Assembly (NCBI GenBank): GCA_016764715.1
Contig: JAESRJ010000168.1
Location: forward strand, 11,686-17,260
DNA from: Kordiimonadaceae bacterium
Lineage (GTDB): Bacteria > Pseudomonadota > Alphaproteobacteria > Sphingomonadales > Kordiimonadaceae
Length of the DNA stretch: 5,575 nucleotides
Direction: 5' to 3'
Part shown: positions 1 to 4,642 of the stretch, piece by piece
Layout of the letters: every line of letters starts with the position of its first letter
Position numbering within the stretch: the stretch's first letter is position 1
Made by a program: the position numbers and the translations under genes
Notes under the pieces: generated by a model
Told to the model about the DNA's origin: nothing
What the model saw: only the letters and a program-made list of their open reading frames with translations
The model's database searches: none

Positions 1-1712
1 ATAACCAGCAACGTCAAGCCGTCAAGGCTAGCCCCCGGTGCGCCGAACAATTCTACAAAGTTACTGGTATCGTCGCTTGCGCCTGAAGACGAAATACGAA
101 GTTCGTTAATTTCAAATTCGGGAACTGGTATATTCGAAATACCAGGAGTAGGCGCTTGCGCTACAAACTCACCACTGCCGTCTGGTAGGCGCGCGATGGA
201 GTTATCGGCACTTGCGCCGTTGCCGCCTTCGTTTACTTGTATGGTTTCACCAAAACCTCCAAGTAGCCCAGCATCGTCCCCATCATTTGTATCATAAACC
301 ACCACATCAACGAGGCCGTTAGTGGTGATCGCGGTATCATTCGGGAAATCAGCCGCGCTGCCGACAAACACTGCAACAGCATCTGCACCGTTTTGCAGAG
401 AACCGTTCGGAATTACAAGATCAACATTTGCAACGCCAGCATTACCAATAACAAAGAAGCCGTTTTCGTCAGTTGTGAAGCCTGTCAGATCAATCGAGAA
501 ATAGGATTGATCGTCCGAGCCGTTATAAAAAACAAGCACAAGACCATCGAGTGAAGTGTTCCCCGCGCCGCCATCATAAAGTTCAACAAACTCTGCAGTA
601 TCCGTACCCGTAGTGTCTGCATCAACTTCGTTTATTCTGATGGTGACATCACCAGGATCAACAACTGCCACATTAGAAGCACCTGGTGTTGGTGCCTGGG
701 TGACAAAGTCGCCTGAGCCGTTCGGCACACGTGCAATCGCATCTTCTGCGCTGTTACCATTGGCACTTTCATCTGCTTGAACAGTCTCGCCAAACCCGGC
801 AAGCAGTTCAGCATCGTCCGCGTCGCCAGTTCCGTATACGACAACGTCAACAAGTCCGTCTGTTGTAATGGCTGTATCATTCGGGAAATCAGCGGCTGAG
901 CCAACAAACACAGCAACAGCATCAGGGCCGTTCTGTAACGAGCCATTAGGGATGACCAAGCCAACATTTGCTACCGCAGCGTTACCAATAACGAAGAAGC
1001 CATTTGCATCCGTGGTAAGGCCGGTCAGGTCAATCGAGAAATATGACTGATCGTCCGAGCCATTATAGAATACGAGCACAAGGCCATCGAGTGAGGTATT
1101 GCCAGCGCCGCCATCATAAAGCTCAACAAACTCAAGTGTATCACTACCTGTGCTATCAGAATCTACTTCGTTGATGGTGATGTTAATCGAGCCCGGATCT
1201 ACAGCAGAGTTTGAAAGACCCGGTGTTGGTGCCTGGGCCACAAAAGCGCCAGAGCCGTCAGGCAGTCGCGCAATAGAATCCGCAGGGCTGTTGCCGTTTG
1301 CACTCTCGTCAACTTGTACAGTTTGACCAAAGCCCGAAAGCAATTCCGCATCATCAGCGTCATTGGTGCCGTAAACGACTACATCAAGTAGGCCTGTAGT
1401 GGTGATTGCAGTGTCATTCGGAAAATCAGCTGGTGTGCCGATAAATAATGCAACAGCGTCAGCACCGTTCTGGATGCTGCCATTGTTAATCACCAGATCA
1501 ACGTTTGCTACCGCCGCATTGCCAAGAACAAAGAACCCATTTTCGTCAGTGCTAAAACCAGTGAGGTCAAATACAGCGTATGACTGGTTGTCTGAGCCAT
1601 TGTAGAGCACTACAACCAAGCCATCGAGTGAACTATTGCCTAAACCGCCATCATAAATTTCAATAAATTCAGCTACATCAGAGCCGTCAGTGTCGGAATC
1701 AACTTCGTTAAT
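1..1712 (-). repeat. Tandem in-frame LTD-coding repeats of about 175-180 codons
   Basis: Units run, in the direction of translation, 1712-1176 (residues 203-381), 1175-636 (382-561), 635-111 (562-736) and 110-1 (partial). Each complete unit carries the same order of blocks: INEVD, EF(V/I)E(I/L)YDGG, SLDGL, YNGSD, NGFFV(I/L)GNA, NGS(I/L)QNG, DFPNDTAITT, DVVVY, GFG(Q/E)T(V/I)Q, IAR(L/V)P and QAPTPG. Units 1175-636 and 635-111 are the closest pair, with identical protein over the 36-residue block that begins EFVELYDGGAGN. Their DNA differs mainly at third codon positions, so this is an older or selected duplication rather than a fresh one. The first unit (residues 6 to about 195) and the fifth (from 737) are clearly more diverged. 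The fifth lacks the YDGG form and reads ELFGAPGASLDGL. Confidence 0.9.
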
Positions 1713-2318
1713 AGTGAACACTGGGTCATTGGTTACAATTTGGTTTGCCGCACCCGGAGTATTTATGGCTTCGCCAACGGTTGCTGTATCAACACCGAGG
1801 CCAGGCAAGCCCTGCCCGTCAAAATCATTCCGAACAAAATCGGTCACGCTGTCGGTATCAACACCGTCAACAGCACGGGAAACACCCCCTACTGTAAACG
1901 TGCCGTCATCAAAGTCTGAGCCAAGCACTACATTTGAGTACACCTGATCAGTTGAACCGCCATCCGTTAAAGCAAAGCCGTCAATCACTGCAGTGTAGGG
2001 GGTACTGTCTAATACACCGTCGTTATCTGTATCGAGATCATCACCTACGGAGCCTGTAAAATCGGAAACCAATAGATATGTGCTAGTGCCGTTCTGAAAC
2101 AAGTTCGACGACAAGTCCGTTACAAAAAAGCCGTTTGCGTCGGTGGTTCCAATTGGAATTGCATTGAGAATGTTACCAGCGTTAGTGCTGTCGCCCTCAA
2201 TTTCGATCAGAGTTAAATTGGAATAGTCTGTATTCGGGTCCCCGAATATTTCTACAAACTCGCTGGTATCAGCCCCTGTGTGGTTACGTACAATCTCATT
2301 GATAACTGGCGACGGCAT
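1..2318 (-). CDS. Large tandem lamin-tail-domain (LTD) protein, probable secreted surface or nuclease-type protein, N-terminal 772 codons
   Basis: The frame is open from the ATG at 2318 to the left edge, so the C-terminus is missing. The protein opens with MPSPVINEIV and has no signal peptide. LTD units start at residues 6, 203, 382, 562 and 737, each marked by an INE motif followed by EF(V/I)E(I/L). A calcium-loop-like DTDNDGVLD (D96, D98, D100, D104) lies in the first unit. My translation finds no Lys, Cys or Trp and only a handful of Arg among very many Asp and Glu. LTD is an immunoglobulin-like beta fold. In bacteria it often sits at the N-terminus of large extracellular proteins such as ExeM/NucH-type endonucleases and other RTX-type proteins. 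Lack of a signal peptide plus strong acidity suggests type I secretion using a C-terminal signal outside the window (inference). The enzymatic part, if any, would also lie to the left. The start is supported by a GAGGGAGA site 5 nt upstream. Confidence 0.88.
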   Translation of the reverse strand, partial: MPSPVINEIVRNHTGADTSEFVEIFGDPNTDYSNLTLIEIEGDSTNAGNILNAIPIGTTDANGFFVTDLSSNLFQNGTSTYLLVSDFTGSVGDDLDTDNDGVLDSTPYTAVIDGFALTDGGSTDQVYSNVVLGSDFDDGTFTVGGVSRAVDGVDTDSVTDFVRNDFDGQGLPGLGVDTATVGEAINTPGAANQIVTNDPVFTINEVDSDTDGSDVAEFIEIYDGGLGNSSLDGLVVVLYNGSDNQSYAVFDLTGFSTDENGFFVLGNAAVANVDLVINNGSIQNGADAVALFIGTPADFPNDTAITTTGLLDVVVYGTNDADDAELLSGFGQTVQVDESANGNSPADSIARLPDGSGAFVAQAPTPGLSNSAVDPGSINITINEVDSDSTGSDTLEFVELYDGGAGNTSLDGLVLVFYNGSDDQSYFSIDLTGLTTDANGFFVIGNAAVANVGLVIPNGSLQNGPDAVAVFVGSAADFPNDTAITTDGLVDVVVYGTGDADDAELLAGFGETVQADESANGNSAEDAIARVPNGSGDFVTQAPTPGASNVAVVDPGDVTIRINEVDADTTGTDTAEFVELYDGGAGNTSLDGLVLVFYNGSDDQSYFSIDLTGFTTDENGFFVIGNAGVANVDLVIPNGSLQNGADAVAVFVGSAADFPNDTAITTNGLVDVVVYDTNDGDDAGLLGGFGETIQVNEGGNGASADNSIARLPDGSGEFVAQAPTPGISNIPVPEFEINELRISSSGASDDTSNFVELFGAPGASLDGLTLLV

Positions 2319-2323
2319 AGTGA

Positions 2324-2331
2324 TCTCCCTC
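2324..2331 (-). promoter_or_regulatory. Ribosome binding site of the LTD gene
   Basis: On the minus strand the bases read GAGGGAGA, ending 5 nt before the ATG at 2318. This fixes the start and supports the view that the protein begins directly with the first LTD and has no signal peptide. Confidence 0.75.
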
Positions 2332-2439
2332 TTCCCTAAATCATGTTTAACTGTGTTCTCACCGAATAATTTATGTATTCCCGCATTGCTTTGTTGCGAC
2401 TTCCCCAAGCCATAATGCGACAAAACACTCTGTGCAAAA

Positions 2440-2466
2440 GGCGACACCGTAATCCCGTAGCGTCGC
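2440..2466 (-). promoter_or_regulatory. Candidate leader stem-loop 2 upstream of the LTD gene
   Basis: On the minus strand GCGACGCT (2466-2459) can pair with GGTGTCGC (2448-2441) across a 10-nt loop, giving 8 pairs of which two are G-U. The same two positions would be A-C mismatches in a plus-strand RNA, so the fold suits only a transcript reading toward the LTD gene. The stem is followed by C and then four T. It could be a regulatory or stabilising element, or a weak attenuator. I do not recognise a known riboswitch family. Confidence 0.4.
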
Positions 2467-2476
2467 ATTCCGCCAA

Positions 2477-2496
2477 TCCTGACTATAAGGTCAGGA
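2477..2496 (-). promoter_or_regulatory. Candidate leader stem-loop 1 or operator dyad upstream of the LTD gene
   Basis: This is a perfect 7-bp inverted repeat, TCCTGAC and GTCAGGA, separated by 6 nt. It lies about 6 nt after the expected transcription start of the promoter candidate at 2509-2537 and 10 nt before stem-loop 2. It could be a 5'-end stabilising hairpin in the RNA or a repressor site in the DNA; the sequence alone does not decide. Confidence 0.4.
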
Positions 2497-2508
2497 ACCA
2501 TAGGTAGC

Positions 2509-2537
2509 ACCATATACCACCAAACATGATTTGTTAA
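2509..2537 (-). promoter_or_regulatory. Candidate sigma70 promoter of the LTD gene
   Basis: On the minus strand a TTAACA -35 box (2537-2532, 5 of 6 to consensus) is separated by 17 nt from a TATGGT -10 box (2514-2509, 4 of 6). The expected start near 2502 would give a leader of about 180 nt that contains both stem-loops. Confidence 0.4.
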
Positions 2538-2911
2538 TGCTTGATTAACTATTTACTAAAATATGAGTTGAGTAAGCCATTATAGGAGCAAATAACCCTC
2601 TATAAGGGTATTCGTGTATACAAATCAGATATTGGGCGCGAGAAAACGCAGTTCTGGTGCGTAGAATCCAGAGAATCACAATATGGAGTATGTGAACTTT
2701 AGTTAAAAAGACCCATTGCTCGCCTAAAAATGATGTCCCGCCAATGCGCCGCACTTACTCATGATTGTAGAATGGGAAATACCAAAAAACTCAACCATGG
2801 CAGGAAATAATCATTCTACTGCGACGCGATGGGGAAGAAAACAAAGCCAAGAAGAGTGAACTTCACGAAATAGCGACCATAGCATTTGCTATCAGAACGG
2901 CATGCAGCTCA
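2538..2911. other. Gene-free stretch between the MBL gene and the LTD promoter
   Basis: I see no convincing gene on either strand here. What it holds: an ACCCT/AGGGT dyad around CTATA (2595-2609); an 8-bp inverted repeat GTAGAATG/CATTCTAC (2767-2774 and 2812-2819) enclosing two direct copies of GGAAATA (2775-2781 and 2803-2809); the dyad GTGAA-C-TTCAC (2856-2866); and the dyad ATAGCATTTGCTAT (2879-2892). The last lies 20 nt past the MBL stop codon. It could be a weak transcription stop, but it has only a 5-6 bp AT-rich stem and no following T-run, so I do not call it a terminator. Confidence 0.5.
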
Positions 2912-3802
2912 TTACTGTGCTGACTGTTGTAGGCGCTCTAAATAAGCAGATTTCTGTTCCGCAACAAATTTGTGGAACTCTGCAGGATTAATAAATGGGT
3001 TTACGCCGGGCTTGGCGCCCACCGCCTGCCTTTTTTCTGTCATCCCGTAAAGAAAAGGGTGTTGGGCAATGAAAACATCCGGTGTTTGCGATTCTAAAAA
3101 CGCGAACGTTGCCGCATAGTCCTCAGCAATTGACGAGTGGCGAGCATTGTCGTTTAGCCGAACGCCCTCATTCACACTAGTTCCGCCGACAAAAATCACA
3201 TCAAACCGAGTGCCATCTTCTTCAATGGTCACAGTCCAGCTCGTACAGCCTTTTGTATGTCCCGCGGTGCGGTGTGCAATGAGCGTTACACCGCCTAGTG
3301 AAACGGCATCACCGTCTAATATTATTCTATCTACCACCACAGGCTGCCAGCCTTCCCCGCCAAGCGCAGAAGTATCTACGCCAGATGCAATTGCTTGGGC
3401 GTCACCGTCAAGCGCGACTATTTGGGCACCAGCAGCCGCCTTTATCGCGGCGTGGCCTTCAACATGGTCCCAGTGGGCATGGCTGGAAATAATATATTTG
3501 ATATCGGTAACAGCAAAGCCTAGCGATTTGATATTGGCCTGTAGGTTTTCAGACATTGCAGTGGTGCCGGTATCAAGCAGGATTAGCCCCTCCGATGTCG
3601 CAATGATATGCGACGAAATTCCGGTCGTGCCAACGTAATAGATATTGCCGATAACCCTGAAAGGATCAATAGGCTGGCTCCAACGTATTCGTAAATCTTC
3701 CTTCGGAGACTGTGCTTCCACGCCAAACGGCACAATGCATAACAATAAGAAACCCAACACTACTTTCACAATTGCCCTCTTCTTTCGCAGTAAATATGTC
3801 AT
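2912..3802 (-). CDS. Secreted subclass B3-like metallo-beta-lactamase-fold hydrolase
   Basis: The protein has 296 residues from the first ATG. Residues 1-30 form a Sec signal peptide with a likely cut after VEA (30), so the mature enzyme is periplasmic or external. Zinc ligands of subclass B3 are all visible: HAHWDH (H108, H110, D112, H113), H182 in TAGHTKGCTSW, and H248 in AQHPFLYG. The end, GVNPFINPAEFHKFVAEQ, is also typical of the B3-like group, and the length is normal. Family members hydrolyse beta-lactams with two zinc ions, but many environmental relatives are untested, so resistance is an inference. I give the longest frame; an in-frame TAA lies directly before this ATG, which has no ribosome binding site. 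The GTG at 3769 (285 residues, signal peptide MKVVLGFLLLCIV...) has a good site and is probably the true start. The mature protein is the same either way. No cassette or insertion sequence flanks it. Confidence 0.92.
   Translation of the reverse strand: MTYLLRKKRAIVKVVLGFLLLCIVPFGVEAQSPKEDLRIRWSQPIDPFRVIGNIYYVGTTGISSHIIATSEGLILLDTGTTAMSENLQANIKSLGFAVTDIKYIISSHAHWDHVEGHAAIKAAAGAQIVALDGDAQAIASGVDTSALGGEGWQPVVVDRIILDGDAVSLGGVTLIAHRTAGHTKGCTSWTVTIEEDGTRFDVIFVGGTSVNEGVRLNDNARHSSIAEDYAATFAFLESQTPDVFIAQHPFLYGMTEKRQAVGAKPGVNPFINPAEFHKFVAEQKSAYLERLQQSAQ
3775..3780 (-). promoter_or_regulatory. Ribosome binding site favouring the internal GTG start of the MBL gene
   Basis: On the minus strand AGAGGG ends 5 nt before the in-frame GTG at 3769-3767 (codon 12 of the longest frame). 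The first ATG at 3802 has no comparable site. The nearest, AAGGAG at 3830-3825, is 22 nt away and too far to act. Starting at the GTG leaves a compact signal peptide with one Lys, a hydrophobic core and the VEA cut site. Confidence 0.55.
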
Positions 3803-4078
3803 TTAGGCACGGGTTTGCAGCCAACTCCTTCACATCGGGATATTCTAGCCTGTGCTTACGCTTTAAATAACCAATTTGCAAAAGCATTGGAAATTCAGCT
3901 CGAAGTGGTTAGTGAAGACAGTACTCCCGGTTATTTGCGACGATTAAATAAATACCAAAATCAACAAAATTGCCTAGGCGAAAATTCAGACATACGAATT
4001 CTCGCGGCACTCAGTTTTCGATTATTTATGGAACTAAGCGCCTCATCGGCACTGCATGCGTGGTCGTTCCTTAAATAG
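3794..4078 (+). pseudogene. Probable remnant of a TPR protein C-terminus
   Basis: The frame is open from 3794 to a TAG at 4076-4078; the only early start is a TTG at 3815 with no ribosome binding site. Counting from that TTG, residues 8 to about 37 fit one tetratricopeptide repeat: DILACAYALNNQFAKALEIQ, with L, A, Y, N, F and A at the expected helix positions, then LEVV. After it comes YLRRLNKYQNQQ, the short helical tail that often closes bacterial TPR arrays. The remaining residues, to WSFLK, look unlike a TPR. A single terminal repeat with no upstream array and no start signal suggests the 3' end of a lost gene. Its left break falls at the MBL start codon, so the two frames overlap slightly on opposite strands. 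A small functional protein is possible but less likely. The match is by eye. Confidence 0.4.
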
Positions 4079-4371
4079 AATTTTTCAAAAAATGGAATTT
4101 TTGCATTCAACTGAAGGCAGCAAACCTCTGCATTATTCCTGTCGTCGGGCTCTCAACCATAATGGCGCAAAAATACACCCTTATAAAGGTGGGGCAACGC
4201 TCTCCTCGCGCCCTCATTGACCAATGTAAATAGGATGTTGCAGGATAGCCTCGCAGCAATAGTTCAGCAGTTCCAATTGACATAAAACCGTCTATGTTTA
4301 CAGATTTCGTCATAATCGAAATATTTCAACAAGAAACCAAAACGTAAGAATCATGCTATATTATAGAACAC

Positions 4372-4391
4372 TTTGATAAATTTTTGATAAA
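4372..4391 (+). repeat. Helically phased TTTGATAAA direct repeat
   Basis: Two exact copies of TTTGATAAA start 11 bp apart, about one turn of the helix, so both would face the same side of the DNA. This spacing is typical of paired activator or repressor sites, but AT-rich DNA can produce such pairs by chance. Confidence 0.35.
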
Positions 4392-4460
4392 AATTAGGGT
4401 TTAAATCCATTAAGTGACAAAAATCATAACCTCAGTTATTCGCGTCAGGATTCTATAAAG

Positions 4461-4498
4461 AGGGTAATGTGTAAGTATACGGAGCCAGCAGTTACCCT
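4461..4498 (+). repeat. 7-bp inverted repeat AGGGTAA / TTACCCT
   Basis: The arms lie at 4461-4467 and 4492-4498 with 24 nt between them. As RNA this would be a long-loop hairpin; as DNA it could be two half-sites about three helical turns apart (31 bp from arm start to arm start). It lies about 145 nt before the start codon of the secreted protein. Confidence 0.35.
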
Positions 4499-4513
4499 GT
4501 ATTCTACGGGCAT

Positions 4514-4523
4514 TTGACGTCAA
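4514..4523. promoter_or_regulatory. Perfect palindrome TTGACGTCAA, candidate operator
   Basis: This 10-bp perfect palindrome also contains a TTGACG that could act as a -35 box, but no good -10 box follows at 16-18 nt. A transcription factor site is the simplest reading; the factor is unknown. Confidence 0.3.
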
Positions 4524-4578
4524 GGTCAGACAGCGCCAATTTCTGTTTTACAGAAGAGTGCAATTTTTCACCTTTAAA

Positions 4579-4588
4579 AAAGCGCTTT
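4579..4588. promoter_or_regulatory. Perfect palindrome AAAGCGCTTT, candidate operator
   Basis: This 10-bp perfect palindrome lies 26 bp before the -10-like TACAAT at 4615-4620, placing it just upstream of the expected -35 region. That position would suit an activator or repressor site. Confidence 0.3.
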
Positions 4589-4591
4589 CAA

Positions 4592-4620
4592 AATACACTT
4601 TTAGATGCGTACCTTACAAT
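4592..4620 (+). promoter_or_regulatory. Candidate promoter of the secreted protein gene
   Basis: TACAAT at 4615-4620 matches the -10 consensus at 5 of 6 positions. The hexamer 17 nt upstream, AATACA (4592-4597), matches the -35 consensus at only its last three positions, so the promoter may need an activator. The start would fall near 4627, leaving a leader of about 16 nt. Confidence 0.35.
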
Positions 4621-4629
4621 CTTAACAAC

Positions 4630-4635
4630 AAGGGA
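4630..4635 (+). promoter_or_regulatory. Ribosome binding site of the secreted protein gene
   Basis: AAGGGA ends 7 nt before the ATG at 4643. The match is moderate but the spacing is good, and it supports a start that yields a clean signal peptide. Confidence 0.5.
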
Positions 4636-4642
4636 ATAATCA

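Larger units (their letters stand above)
4079..4642. other. Gene-free, AT-rich, dyad-rich upstream region of the secreted protein gene
   Basis: I find no supportable gene here. The left part (4079-4275) contains a near-palindrome CACCCTTATAAAGGTG (4176-4191). The right part is AT-rich and holds perfect palindromes GAAATATTTC (4318-4327), TTGACGTCAA (4514-4523) and AAAGCGCTTT (4579-4588), a 9-bp direct repeat TTTGATAAA with an 11-bp period (4372-4380 and 4383-4391), and a 7-bp inverted repeat (4461-4498). An extended -10 type element TGCTATATT lies at 4355-4362 without a matching -35. The density of dyads in front of a gene suggests a regulated promoter region (inference). Confidence 0.5.

Noticed and set aside
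632..967. Minus-strand open frame of 111 codons
   Set aside because: It lies out of frame inside the LTD gene, which runs uninterrupted through this stretch with regular domain motifs.
322..1605. Three similar plus-strand open frames at 322-504, 868-1050 and 1399-1605
   Set aside because: They are antisense readings of the tandem LTD repeats and resemble each other only because the repeats do. None has a ribosome binding site or a recognisable fold.
1..1712. CRISPR or non-coding satellite array
   Set aside because: The repeats are about 540 bp, in frame and protein-coding, with differences mainly at third codon positions.
2440..2496. Cyclic-di-GMP (GEMM) riboswitch in the LTD leader
   Set aside because: The two-hairpin layout invited the idea, but the conserved GGCAAACC-type and GACGCAAAGCC-type core segments are not present.
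2545..2754. Minus-strand open frame of 69 codons in the gap after the MBL gene
   Set aside because: It has a GTG start with no ribosome binding site, an irregular composition and no recognisable motif.
2761..2859. Plus-strand open frame of 32 codons beginning MIVEWEIPKN
   Set aside because: There is no ribosome binding site and it is very short. It overlaps the 8-bp inverted repeat, which better explains the structure there.
3147..3638. Plus-strand open frame of 163 codons opposite the MBL gene
   Set aside because: It is fully antisense to a gene with all catalytic residues intact. Its Ser/Pro/Thr-rich translation has no domain.
4277..4304. Perfect TTGACA -35 box
   Set aside because: No acceptable -10 box lies 15-18 nt downstream (the best is TACAGA, 3 of 6), and it is about 340 nt from the next gene.
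4107..4313. Minus-strand open frame of 68 codons, considered as a repeat-element or transposase fragment
   Set aside because: No transposase motif, terminal repeats or ribosome binding site could be seen, and the resemblance was only impressionistic.
4079..4642. Integron attC site or cassette junction near the MBL gene
   Set aside because: No RYYYAAC and GTTRRRY paired ends with an attC-like fold were found, and the MBL gene is not packed like a cassette.
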